Notes under the pieces: generated by a model
What the model saw: only the letters and a program-made list of their open reading frames with translations
Databases searched by the model: none
Told to the model about the DNA's origin: nothing
Position numbers and translations under genes: made by a program
Part shown: positions 21,301 to 33,047 of the stretch, piece by piece
Position numbering within the stretch: the first letter of the stretch is position 1
How the letters are laid out: each line of letters starts with the position of its first letter
Assembly: GCA_020536535.1 (NCBI GenBank)
Contig: JAHLWZ010000388.1
Location: 779-44,760 of the forward strand
Reading direction: 5' to 3'
Length of the DNA: 43,982 nucleotides
Source of the DNA: Pelomyxa schiedti
Taxonomy: Eukaryota; Evosea; Pelobiontida; Pelomyxidae

Positions 21301-24300
21301 AATGGTGGAGGAACAGAAATACTATCAGTGGCCTCAGTTTTTTTCACATTGGTTGTGTTCCTGTTCTTCCTCAGGCACCTCAGCAGTGTTGTTTTCCCCA
21401 CACCACCATCACCCACAAGTAAAACCTTGTGACTCTTCCACTCAACAGGCTCACCACTGTACATCACAAACTGCTTCATTGTGTCCCATTTCTCAGCCCT
21501 GAACCTGCTTGGGATTGTGTCCAGAGGATTTTCCGTCAGATTGACAAATTTGACTCTGTGCATCCATTGAGGAAGTGCACTCAGTTGGTTGAAGGACAGG
21601 TCAAGTGACTTGCAGCAAGCCACAAATTCCAAAATGGGGGGAAGAGTGCGCAAATTGAGGAAGGACAGGTCCACGTCTTGATGTGACAATGCTCCAGAAA
21701 GGCCAACTTCCTGCACTGCAGTCCAGTTGTGGGCCTCAACCCACACTCGAAACAATCTCGAGACAACTGACAGCAGTTTAAAGCCTGGCTTGAAGGTCAG
21801 TAAAATATCAAGCAGTTGGCGCACCGCAGTTGGTCCCATGTCTCTCACATTGACACCATTTTTGAAAATCAATGATTCCACCATCTCTTTGAATTTGGAA
21901 AGATTGGAGGCTGTCTGGATTGCAGTTTGAAGAAGTGTGACACATGATTCCTCATCTTGGATGACTGTTGGCACTTTTACCTTTTTTACTCTTGGTTCTG
22001 GGTCTTGGATTTCTGTTGAGTTGGGTAGTATCTGAAGGCCTCTTTTGATGGAGCTCCCCGCCATTTCCTGTGAGCTCGATGCAATATCCAACATGATATC
22101 AATCGCATCTTCTTCTTGTTCTGGACCGGCCCAAATTGGGAGATACTGCTGTGCAGCATTCAACACAATGTCCAGTTTTGTGCTGTCACCCACTGCAACA
22201 CAACCTCGCATTGCTTTCTTGAAATTGGAGCTATCTCCCGAGTCGAGGTTGAATTCAGTGATCACTGAATTATAAAGAGAAATATTTTCACCAGTGAGAT
22301 CCTCAGGTCCAAGGTTATTCACTGAGGAAAAGAAAGAAGGAGAACAGTTCAGAGAGAGCAAAGACAGTTAAAAAAAAGAACAAGCAAAAAGAGAGAACAC
22401 CAACACACACAGATGGGAATGCAAAGGCTTCGGAGAATCTTGTTTCCTTCATTTCCATCAAGGACCACTGAAATAAGGTGAACATGTTGGAGATGGTGTG
22501 TTGGGAGTCTTACCTCTCCACTCCCCTGCTGGATGAAGGCCGTGTATTGTGTCATAAATAACAGTCAATTTCTCGATCCTTCTGTTTCGTTTCAAAGCGG
22601 CAAAAACGGTGGAATCAATCCAACTCCCTTGTTATTTCCAGTGTGAGTGTGTGGGTGAAGAGAAGAGAAAAGGGGGAAAAGGGATACAATGAAGCTGGAG
22701 TTCTTTGATGCTGAAGTTTGTTCCCAAGAGTGTCACAAACTTTTCGAAGTCCTTATCCTCACATTTTGCGTTTCCTTTCAGAGAATGAGGAAATCAATTT
22801 AATATATGATGGGGGGAGAAGAGAAAGTGAAACTGGAAATGTCTAGTGACGAGAGTTGATCCATGAGCATGAAAATCCACTTCTCACTTCCTTGGGTCAG
22901 TGAATCTGCGGTGATCAGTCAGTGAACCTCAATAGTCTCAAAGGGAGGTTTGGGGAAGGAGAACACACTCTGGAGACTCAAACTGAAGTCATGCCTCTGG
23001 AAAGATTGAACAGCTTTGACAACGGCTTTTACAGCACGCTCTGAGAGAACAAAGTCTGCCACCAGATATTTTAGTGTTAACCATTACACTCACAAAGGAA
23101 AAAGGGAAAAAGGGAAAAAGGGAAAAAGGGAAAAAGGGAAAAAGGGAAAAAAAAGGAAAAAAAAAAAAGCAAATGGGGTTTGGGGTGAAGAACCGGAGAG
23201 AGAGAGCGATTTCAAGGAAGTGCAAGAACTCAGGTGTGTTGATATTGCCTCCTCCAATTTTTCTTGTTCGGGTCGATTGAAACCTGTCAAACACAAACAA
23301 TCAATTGGTTTGGCTTGAATGTTTTGAAAAATCATGGGGGATGCTACTGATTGAAGACCCAATTGCACAATATTGGAGTTTGGTGCATTGAAAAACGGAG
23401 GAGAGCAACTCATTGTCAGCCACAGTCAAACCTTCACAAAGTAAGTGCAAGCTCCAAATTTGAAACAGTCGGCTCACAAACTTTTCAAAGAAAACTTTGG
23501 GCATATGTCTCTGTTGGCAGACACAATCTTGGTCAGGACTTTACAGTCACTGAAGCTGTAATAACCTTGATCTCAATTTTAGTTTTTTTGTTCGTCAAGG
23601 ATATGACGAACCGATGTCAATGACGACTTCGTCAGTTGCCTGACTGATGATACTTTGGCTGTCCCTTGTTGTCCACGAATATCGGAAACTTTCTGGCCCA
23701 GTTGCTGCGAGATTTAACGTTATCCTTTTAATTGATAAATGGTATCCATTTGGGGATCCAACCTGGGTTTGGCTCAAACTGCGTTTTTGTGCTGAAACCT
23801 CCGATTTTGGCACCTTTGTGTGCCTCCCTCAGTATGTCTGAGACTATTGTCGCACCTGTCCACTCGGTGATTTTATCGGCGCAAAACTAAAAGTTAGTAT
23901 TTATCAGAGACATATCAAGAAAGTATGAGTCTTGTTGCAAATGGATTGGGGTTGCATATACCATTGAAGCCATGGCAAAGCACTCAATCAACCCAACAGC
24001 TGCACGGGGAGCATTGTCAGGATCGAAACCAGCAACAAAAAACAGGAATGGCTGCTGTGTTGCCTGGTTTTTTGCCCACGAATGCCCGTAAAGTAACTCC
24101 AAAGTTTCAGGAATTTCGTCGAAGAATGCACGATCATTTGGAGTGCAAACAACAAGAACAACTTTCATTGCTCCCTGTGCACATCCTCGGAACTCTTGAG
24201 GCCTAAAAATTCCTTAATTCCTTTCTCTGGATTTCTAGGAAACTTTTTTCAAATAATTACAAATAAAAGCAACAAACAAAGAAACAATAAAACGAGGCAC

Positions 24301-24843
24301 GAATATATACCCACACAATAATAGTAGTAGTAGTAAATACAGGTTACTAGTGCCGGACAAACCCCCACCCCACCCCATGCGCACACACCTGTCCACATAA
24401 ATCAATTCCATGGAGTTATCAACCCCCAACTGCACCACCACCCCCCCCTGCCGCTCCCCCTCCCCCGTGTCCCCCTGTGCCCCACCCCCGCCCCCCCCTT
24501 GTTGTTCCCCCCCCTTGTTGCCCTTGCTCCCCTTGTTCCCCTTGTTCCCCTTGCCCCCCTTCCCCTTCCCCTTCCCTCCTGCGCCCCCACGCCCGCGGCG
24601 CCCGCCCCCCCGAGTCGCTGCAGCGTCCTCCTCCGCTGCTGCCAGGACGAGGCGGGCCACCGCGTCGGGGGAGGGTGCCACCACGTAGCACTTGGGCGGC
24701 GCGCTCTCGTCCGGCGGCGCGTCTCGTTCCTCGTGGTGGTGGCGGCGCTCGTCGGGGCGGCTACCACTCGTGGTGGTGTTGGTTGTTGTCGCGTCGTCCC
24801 CCTGGGCGTCTTGGGGGATTGTCGCTGTGGGGGTCTTGGACAT
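18347..24843 (-). CDS. R2: Roco protein (Ras-like pseudo-GTPase, LRR, Roc, COR, TKL kinase)
   Basis: Seventeen exons total 5,379 nt, 1,792 residues: 24843-24389, 24202-23962, 23886-23763, 23704-23612, 23565-23482, 23431-23348, 23313-23194, 23055-22969, 22905-22834, 22774-22688, 22627-22514, 22467-22411, 22321-21254, 21188-18981, 18924-18872, 18831-18681, 18627-18347. The Ras-like domain (from about residue 51) is split by a Gly/Lys/Asn-rich insert (KGNKGNKGSKGNKGG). LRR exons are all phase 1. Roc: GDGGVGKTT about 842, DLGGQ, GTHLDK. Linker: CPHC and a His-rich patch. Kinase: the glycine loop reads VSQGCFGQV where paralogues have GKGGFGQV, so the first loop glycine is missing; VVVK, HGDLHIGN, DFG and APE are present. 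Activity is therefore uncertain. The N-terminus is GC-rich and low-complexity like the other family members. Confidence 0.85.
23095..23169. repeat. AAAGGG/AAAAAGGG short tandem repeat in an R2 intron
   Basis: About eight units of AAAAAGGG (CCCTTTTT on the gene strand) lie in the intron between R2 exons 7 and 8. As a pyrimidine tract on the transcribed strand it sits where a polypyrimidine tract would be; R1 and R3 lack the expansion. Confidence 0.85.
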
Positions 24844-25163
24844 GTTGTTTGCTTTTTTTTACGTTTCGTCGGGGAGAGTTGGTTATTATTCTTTCGGAAC
24901 ATTCTCGGAACTCGAACACTGCAGTGTAAATACCACCGATCCTGAGCGACGATAACGAAAAGTACAGCGTTCCGGTCTGTGGATTATTTTATTCAGCCAT
25001 TTACTCCTGGTCTAAGGGAGAAGGAATCTTGAGGACTCAGAGGGGCGAACAGGTTTTCGCCTAAACACGAACTTAACGACAAAGATCGACGCAACAGCAG
25101 GCACTCCGGGTGTACGCGTTAACTTTTCAGTTTTCATTTCTTATTGTTTATGCATAATAGGAA
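24844..25163. other. Divergent intergenic region between R2 and the trefoil-like gene
   Basis: This 320-bp gap probably holds two promoters. It contains the 61-bp element at 24940-25000 that recurs inverted upstream of R3. Confidence 0.45.
24940..25000 (+). repeat. 61-bp dispersed element, copy upstream of R2
   Basis: It reads TCCTGAGCGACGATAACG through to TTTTATTCAGCCAT. The complementary strand of 32931-32991, upstream of R3, is almost identical (a few mismatches). Relative to the two Roco genes the copies point in opposite directions. Confidence 0.8.
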
Positions 25164-26002
25164 ATGGTTGACTGGATGAGCGCTCAACAACAGTCGCAGT
25201 TTTTGAAGTACAACCAGTGGGTTGTCATGCAAGGGTCAACTGGGGGTGTTTTCCTCACTGGGCCAACTACTAGGAGCTGTGGTCGGTCACATTCACGTGA
25301 GGAAGCATTGCTTGTAGAAATAGTCCCCCTTTCTGCTTCTAGGGTATTTGTGCTTTGCAAGGTCATTTGAAAATTTCTCACTTCGAGTTATTTCTAGTCA
25401 GGACAAGCAGTCTTGAAAGGCGATCCCTTTTATCTGAGGACAAGGGACCAACAATATCTGCAGGCTGTTTGCATTTAATTAATCGTATTTCTAATGCCAG
25501 ATACAGAGGGGGAACTTGATATCCGAATCCGGGGACTTGACCTCAGTGCATGGTTCTGAGAGGTTCGATTTTGTTCTTTCAAGAAACCCAACGCAAACAG
25601 TTGATATCCCTTGGGACGGTATTCTGTCATCTCGTCATATATATTCACTACATTATTATTACCCTTAGTTACAGCACCACCGCCTTTTCTTAAAAATAAA
25701 AATAATAATAATTGCCACTGGCAGAGACAAGGATAATATCTCTGATATATAATTCTAACGAGATAACTACAACAACAACAGATGCCAATCAGCCACTTGG
25801 ATCACCAATACTTCTCAGCAGCGAGATTGGAATCACATTTGGAGGCACAGCCGGCAACGGATTCGCGAGCACGAGGGACCCCAACAACTCCAACAGGCGT
25901 GCAATGACACTCAGGGATTCCGATAATCCCTCCTGTGTTGTCAACTGGTGGGCTGCTCACGAGAGACTTCGTTTTCACGCTGTTGGTGGATACAACCTCT
26001 AG
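25164..26002 (+). CDS. Possible beta-trefoil (fascin-like) protein
   Basis: Four exons (25164-25361, 25398-25466, 25501-25618, 25725-26002) join in frame to 220 residues; introns are 36, 34 and 106 nt, each GT...AG. The product is rich in beta-type segments with a recurring pattern seen in trefoils: VVMQGSTGGVFLTGP, then AVLKGDPFYLRTRDQQYLQ, then SERFDFVLSRNP, then a GITFGG segment and a last FHAVGGYNL. That pattern is why I suggest a trefoil or fascin-like fold; no catalytic motif is visible. The start ATG at 25164 has a second in-frame ATG four codons later. It is transcribed away from R2 and converges with R3. Gene reality is well supported by the frame-restoring introns, function is not. 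Confidence 0.65.
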
Positions 26003-26112
26003 TTCCCCCACTCAAAATTCACAAACGGAATGAAAATAATAAATGGACCATTTATTATTGATTTATTGGAAAGGAAAATTCCTTCGAAGTGACGGGGGTA
26101 GTAAGTACGCGG

Positions 26113-29100
26113 TTAGAAGCCAGCAAGACCGAGAATATCGGTCATTGTGGGACGGGCACGTGGGTCGCGGACCCAGCAGTTGACCACGATGGTCTTGGCC
26201 CAACCGGGTAGTTCCGGTGCCGGTGGTGATTTTGGCAATTTCGGGAGTATCTTGCCGAGCCCCAGATCTCGCGCAATGTCCGAGGGTCTCATGGTAGCCT
26301 GCCGGTTTCTGTGGACCCGGAAATATGTGGAGTCGGCCTCAAGGTGGCTGAACGGCGAACTTATGGGATCCATCAGCTTGAAAACAGCCATTGCTTGTTT
26401 TTGTTTGTTTTGTTTGGATTTTGGAGTTAGAGCCGGAGTACTGGCAAAGTGGGGAATTTACCAAAGCTCCAAACATCGGCCTTCGTATCATACTTTTCCA
26501 GATTGAAATCTTCGGGCGAATATATTTCCAACATTGTCTCTTTTACTCCCAGAGTGCCTCTCCGGGAGTCTCCTGCTCCGGAATAAAGAACTTGTGACAG
26601 ACCAAAATCAGCAATCTGGATAAATACATTGTTGAGCAATAGAGCCACTGAAAAAAACGGAACCTTTGCCCAAGGGCCGGGGCTGGATTCATCCAAGGAG
26701 CAAATAAAAATGTTTCCTGTGAACTATTATTCTCCACAAAATTAAGGAAGGAATAATAGAACCTGTGTGGAGGTCACCGTGAACAATGGGAGGTTTCCGG
26801 GTGTGCAAAAATTCCAGGCCCCGGGCCACGTCTTTCAAGATCTTCTTCCTCATGCTCATTGGAAGGACTTGGTCCAAGAATCGGGTGGTGTTTTCCCCTT
26901 TTTCAAGACACACCCGCACCAAGTCGTTCAAGTCCGGTTTCTTGATTTTAGTGTCTCCAAGAAGTTTTATGACACTCGGTGGAATGATGGGACAAATAAG
27001 CTCCATCACCAAGGAAAGGTTCGGGACAAGACAAGCACCATAGAACTTGACAATATTTGGATGCGCGGAAACTGCGTTCAGAAGTGTTGTCTCAAAGATG
27101 AACGCTGCAATGGCTTGGGGTGTGACCACCTCCTCCAATGGTTGTTTTACAGCCACGAGTTTGTCCTGATATGTTGCCTTCCGCACTTGCCCAAAACCTC
27201 CTTTGCCCAATGGTGGCTGGGGAGATATCTCGAGTTCTGCAGGAGCAATCACAGGCAAGTGCTCGAGGAGGATATCTGGTGCAATTTCTGTCAGCTCCAC
27301 TTCAACACTTTCTGTCTTGTCAGCTTGGCAAAGCAGATACTTCGTTCCTGATTTTGCCGTTTCAAGGACTGTTTTTTCGGGGAAACATGTTGTGTTTGGT
27401 GGCAGGCACACAACACTTTTTACAGGCTCAGGCTCTGTGGGTGGTGCCGCTGGCTCAGGGGTGGCTGCTTTGTGATGGTGGTGATGATGATGGGGTTTTT
27501 GTGTTGGACCAGAACGTAGAAATTGAAGCAAGCAATGGGAGCAAGGAAAAGAGGTCTCCAGTCCAATTAATAAATCATTGTAGGCAGACTCCATGAATTG
27601 CTTGATCAAAGTCATAACATAGATTATCAAGCTCTTCCTTTTCCACAGTGGTGTTTCTTCTTTGGTGGTGATATTCGGTGCTGACCCTTGGGGTGAATTC
27701 GCTGGCTCCTCAATTGTGGTTTGCATGCAAATGTTGATTGCATGTTTTTTATCTTCGTCTGTTGAATGTTGCATGACCTCGTGTGTCATAAGCAGTTTCT
27801 GCTTTATTACGGACGAGGGTGCTGAATCTTGGAGACTGAGATTTTCGATGACGAGACCTTCGTTCCATGCCAACAGAGAGACTGTTTCTGGAAGTCCAAG
27901 CACCATCACCATCAACCTTGGGAAAAACCCAACTGGGAGAAACTTGAACTTGAGAACTCTCCCGCTCATGACAACCTTGGTGCTCGGAGTGGCAGGTGAG
28001 GCCCAGAACGAGAGCGCTTCTTCACTGCCCTCTGAAGAACACTGCGCAAGTTCTGGGAGAAGGGAAGGAACAAGAAGGCGGCCATCAGGCATGTTGAACA
28101 GGATATCAAAATTTTTAAGCAGCTCAATAAGGCTGTCATGATGGCATTGAGGGAGCCCAGAAAAAAGCTGAGGGATATGCTTCTTGAGCACGAAACCATT
28201 TTTGACCCAGCCGGTTGTTCTTATGCTGATCACTGATGTCATCACCTTGGAGAGGTAAGCTGGTTTCAACACAATCAACTCAGAAAGTGCGATCCCAGGT
28301 TTTTTCCCTGGAAGGATACATTTGCCTGATTTCTGTGAAGATTGCCCCATCAGAGTGCTGCGCACTTGCTTCTGGTGCCTGAAATGTATGATGCTCCCAG
28401 CATCCAACAGGAAGTCAGAGCACATGGTAATTTCTCCTTGATCAAGAACATCGCTCTTCCCAACACCCTTTGACTTTGCAATTGCAACATAGTCGTTCCA
28501 AACAGTCGTCTCTGCTGGCATGGCCGTCAGGTGATTGTGCAATTGAACCCAGTCTGATGATACAGCAATCTGACGGGCATCGGCGATTTCCTCCAATTTG
28601 TTGGAAAGTCGCTCCACAACACCCTTAACAGCCAAATTTTCCGTTTCAGTGAGTATAATACCATCTCCAGTGGCCACACTCAGAGCGAAAACTGCATCAA
28701 ACTTCTTGTCATGGGCTTTCATTATTGACCGCAAAGCAGTGCAGGCAGGCTTGGTCTCAGTTTTGTCAAGGTGTGTTCCAACAAGAACAATATGAACCTT
28801 CTCCCTAAGCTCCTCTCCCCTGCTTTCGGTTGCTTGATTGAATGACAGATTTATCTGATCCACCCAATACTTGATTTTTGGTGGAAGTATCACAGAGTCA
28901 CCATCCCATTGCACAAGTGCCAAATCGAAAAGTAACAAGAACACAGAGCTGCTGCACAAGAAGAACTGATGTGATGGGTAAAGCACATCTTGACCTCCTG
29001 CAAAATTTTGTGTGCAATCAATCTTTTAAAAATGGGAAATGAGAGGTGGGGCAAACACACCCAAATCCCAGGCAACCCATGTGTGTTCACTGCGGCTGTT

Positions 29101-32100
29101 CAACTTGAATGGTGGAGGGATAGAAACTCCATCAGTGGCCTCGTTTTTTTTCACATCGGTTGTGTTCATGTTCTGCCTCAGGCACCTCAGCAGTGTTGTT
29201 TTCCCCACACCACCATCACCCACAAGTAAAACTTTGTGACTCTTCCACGGAACAGGATCACCACTGTACATCACAAACTGCTTCATTGTGTCCCATTTCT
29301 CGGCCCTGAACCTGTCTGGGATTGAGTGCAGAGGATTTTCCATCAGATTGACAAATTTGACTCTGTGCATCCATTGAGGAAGTGCACTCAGTTGGTTGAA
29401 GGACAGGTCAAGTGACTTGCAGCAAGCCACAAATTCCAAAATGGGGGGAAGAGTGCGCAAATTGAGGAAGGACAGGTCCACGTCTTGATGTGACAATGCT
29501 CCAGAAAGGCCAACTTCCTGCACTGCAGTCCAGTTGTGGGCCTCAACCCACACTCGAAACAATCTCGAGACAACTGACAGCAGTTTAAAGCCTGGCTTGA
29601 AGGTCAGTAAAATATCAAGCAGTTGGCGCACCGCAGTTGGTCCCATGTCTCTCACATTGACACCATTTTTGAAAATCAATGATTCCACCATCTCTTTGAA
29701 TTTGGAAAGATCGGAGGCTGTCCGGATTGCAGTTTGAAGAAGTGTGACACATGATTCCTCATCTTGGATGACTGTTGGCACTTTTACCTTTTTTAATGTT
29801 GAGTCTTCCTCAGGAATTTCGATTGGCACGGTTTTTAAGCCCTTTCCAGCCTTAGTTGGGGCTAACTGAATGCCTCCTTTGATGGAATTGCCCGCCAACC
29901 CTCCTGTGTTTGATGCAATGGCCAACATGATATCAATCACATCTTCTTGCTCTGGTCCTGTCCAATTTGGGAGATACTGTTGTGCAGCATTCAACACAAT
30001 GTCCAGTTTTGTGCTGTCACCCACTGCAACACAACCTCGCATTGCTTTCTTGAAATTGGAGCGAACTCCCGAGTCGAGGTTGAATTCAGTGATCACTGAA
30101 TTATAAAGAGAAATATTTTCACCAGTGAGATCCCCAGGTTCAAGGTACTTCACTGAGGAAAAGAAAGAACGAGAACAGTTGAGAGAGAAAAGACAGTTTA
30201 AAAAAAAAAGAGAACACCAACACACACAGATGGGAATGCAAAGGCTCCGGAGAATCTTGTTTCCCCCGTTTCTTTCAAGGACCGCTGAAATAATACACAA
30301 GGTGAACATGTTGAAGATGGTGAGTTGGGAGTCTTACCTATCCACTCCCCTGCTGGATGAAGGTTGTTTATTGTGTCATAAATAACAGTCAATTTCTCGA
30401 TCCTTCTGTTTCGTTTCAAAGCGGCAAAAACGGGGGCTTCAATCCAACTCCCTTGTTATTTCCAGTGTGAATGGAAGAGAAAAGGGAAAAAGGGATACAA
30501 TGAAGCTGGAGTTCTTTGATGCTGAAGTTTGTTCCCAAGAGTGTCGCAAATTTTTCTATGGCCTCAGCCTCACATTTTGCGTTTCCTTTTTGAGAATGAG
30601 CAAAATCAATTTAAAATATGATGGGGGGAGAAGAGAAAGTGAAACTGGAAATGTCTAGTGACGAGAGTTGATTCATGAGCCCGAAAATCCACTTCTCACT
30701 TCCTTGGGTCAGTGAATCTGCGGTGATCAGTGAGTGATACTCAGTGGGCTTGGAGTGGATGGCTGGGGGGAAGGGAGAGAACACACTCTGGAGACTCAAA
30801 CTGAAGTCATGCCTCTGGAAAGATTGAACAGCTTTGACAACGGCTCTTACAGTGAGCTCTGAGAGCACAAAGTCTGCCACCAAATATTTTTGTTAATATT
30901 TCCAAGGAAAGGGAAAAAATAAATGGGGATCACGAACCGGAGAGAGACAGCGTTTTCAAGGCAGTGCAAGAACTCAAGTGTGTTGATATTGCCTCTTCCA
31001 ATTTTTCTTGTTCAGGTTGGTCGAAAGCTGTCAAACAATCAATTGGTTTGGCTTGAATATTTGGAAAAAGCAGATGATACTGATTGAGGATCCAATTGCA
31101 CAATATTGGAGTTTGGTGCATTGAAAAACGGAGGAGAGCAACTCATTGTCGGCCACAGTCAAACCTTTCAACATTTCACAAAGTAAGCAATAGAACCTCC
31201 AAAATGGCACAAACTTTTCAAAGAAAACTTGGAGCAGAAATCTTTGTTGGAAGACACAATCTTGGTCAGGACCTTGTAGTCACTGAAGCTGTAATAACCT
31301 TGATCTCAATTTTAGTTTTTTTGTTCGTCAAGGATATGACGAACCGATGTCAATGACGACTTCGTCAGTTGCCTGACTGATGATACTTTGGCTGTCCCTT
31401 GTTGTCCACGAATATCGGAAACTTTCTGGCCCAGTTGCTGCGAGATTTAACGTTATCCTTTTAATTGATAAATGGTATCCATTTGGGGATCCAACCTGGG
31501 TTTGGCTCAAACTGCGTTTTTGTGCTGAAACCTCCGATTTTGGCACCTTCGTGTGCCTCCCTCAGTATATCTGCAAATATTGTTGCATCTGCCCACTGTG
31601 TGATTTTATCGGCGCAAAACTAAAGCTAAATTAATAGATATGCTATAAAGTGCATTGGGGCCATATACCATTGAAGCCATGGCAAAACAATCAAGTAATC
31701 CAACTGCTGGATGGGAAGCAGGAGAACAGGAAGTTGCATGATCAGGATCGAAACCAGCAACAAAAAAAAGAAATGGTTGCTGTGTTGCCCTGTTTTTTGC
31801 CCACGAACGACCGTAAAGTAATTCCAAAGCTTCTGGAAGTGCGTTGAAGAATGCGCGATCAGTCAGAGTGCAAACAACAAGAACAACTTTCATTGCTCCC
31901 TGTGCACATCCCCGGAACTCTTGAGGCCTAAAAATTCTTTAATCACATGTCTTTGTAGTTTTTCCAGTAACTTTTTTTCCTTTGTTTTTTAAAGAAAAAA
32001 AGAACTATAAAAATCCCCCCATGAGCTCCATCCATCCACCCACACACATACACGCACACACCTGTCCACATAAATCAATTCAATGGACTTATCAACCCCC

Positions 32101-32858
32101 AGTTGCACCACCTGACCCTTCACACTACCACCACCACCTGCATCCCCTCCTTTCCCCTTGCCCCCTGTCCCCGTACCCCCCTTGCCTCCCCCTCCTCCGG
32201 TCTCGCTCTCGCTCTCGCTCTCGCTCCCGTACGCCCCCGTGCCCGTGCCCGTGGGCGTGGCCGCGGCCGCCGCGGTTGGCTTGTCCACCACCACCGCCGG
32301 AGACGCTCGTGGGGTGGCGGGGCTGCTGGGGATGGCTGGCGAGGCCGATGGCGGGGGTGGCGCGGGGGCTGCCGCGGCCGCCGCTTCCTTTGCGGCGCGG
32401 ACGAGGCGGTCCAGCGCGTCGGGGGAGGGTGCCACCACGTAGCACTTTGGCGGCGCGTTCTCGGCCGGGTCGTACTCCCCGCCGTACTCCTCGTCGTTGT
32501 CTTCTTCCTCATCCTCCTCCTCCTCCTCCTCCTCCTCCTCTTCTTCTTCCTCCTCCTCGTCCTCGCCGCCGCTGTCGTCACCACCATCGGCGGCCCCCCC
32601 GGCGTCGCGGTCTCCTTCGTGGGCGCCTGGTGGGACGGCACCCTGCGGATGGGGCTCGGGATCGGGCGGCGGGGGGGCGCTCGTGGTAGTGGTAGTTGAG
32701 GCGGCGGCGGTGGTGGTGGTGGTAGCCGCGTCGTCGCCGGGGTGTCCGGGCTCGTCTTGGGGGGTAGGTGTATTGGACTTGGACGACCTGGATTTGGATT
32801 TGGATTTGTACTTAAGGGATGGGGGTGTGGATGTGGACGTGGAAGTAGATGTCGACAT
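26113..32858 (-). CDS. R3: Roco protein (Ras-like pseudo-GTPase, LRR, Roc, COR, TKL kinase)
   Basis: Seventeen exons total 5,787 nt, 1,928 residues: 32858-32062, 31927-31669, 31619-31496, 31437-31345, 31298-31215, 31164-31081, 31051-30938, 30873-30787, 30717-30646, 30585-30499, 30451-30338, 30284-30228, 30152-29061, 28997-26763, 26716-26664, 26615-26462, 26393-26113. It has the longest N-terminus of the family: Ser/Thr repeats, a Glu run (GAG/GAA repeat) and Ala/Pro tracts on both sides of KCYVVAPSPD, the presumed first strand of the Ras-like domain. Roc: GDGGVGKTT about 968, DLGGQ, GTHLDK. Linker: His-rich then Pro/Glu-rich. Kinase: GKGGFGQV, VAVK, HGDLHTGN and DFG intact; SPED replaces APE. 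Its catalytic residues are all present, so it is the likeliest active single-unit kinase here. Confidence 0.85.
32501..32568. repeat. TCC/TTC trinucleotide repeat (Glu run in R3)
   Basis: A near-continuous array of TCC, CTC and TTC triplets encodes a run of Glu with a few Asp on the minus strand in R3 exon 1. Confidence 0.9.
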
Positions 32859-32931
32859 TGTGATCAGTTGGTTCGCTTCTTTTTGTTTTTTTTTTTCCGA
32901 GGAAACGTTGATGTAATGCATAAACAACACA

Positions 32932-33040
32932 TGGCTGAATAAAATAATCAACAGACCGGAACGCTGTACTTTTCGTTATCGTCACTCAGGATTGTGTCAT
33001 CACCCAGTCTCAGCGGTCGGGTGTTTTTTTTATTCAGCCA
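32932..33040. mobile_element. Small MITE-like element with TGGCTGAATAAAA ends
   Basis: TGGCTGAATAAAA at 32932 is matched by its exact complement ending at 33040, giving a 109-bp unit with 13-bp terminal inverted repeats. Part of it (32931-32991) is the dispersed element also found at 24940-25000, where only one such end is visible. It lies between the R3 start and the 3' end of the next gene. Confidence 0.55.
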
Positions 33041-33047
33041 AATGGTA

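Noticed and set aside
26767-27351. Long frames antisense to the Roco kinase and COR exons (also 5382-6014, 8499-9122, 41784-42368, 42541-43092)
   Set aside because: They mirror the conserved sense exons, cross the sense splice sites and show no features of their own; they recur only because the sense genes are paralogues.
32103-32916. Long plus-strand frames opposite R3 exon 1 (also opposite R1 and R2 exon 1)
   Set aside because: GC-rich triplet repeats keep the opposite strand open; the minus strand holds the conserved KCYVVAPSPD and ELIYVDR segments.
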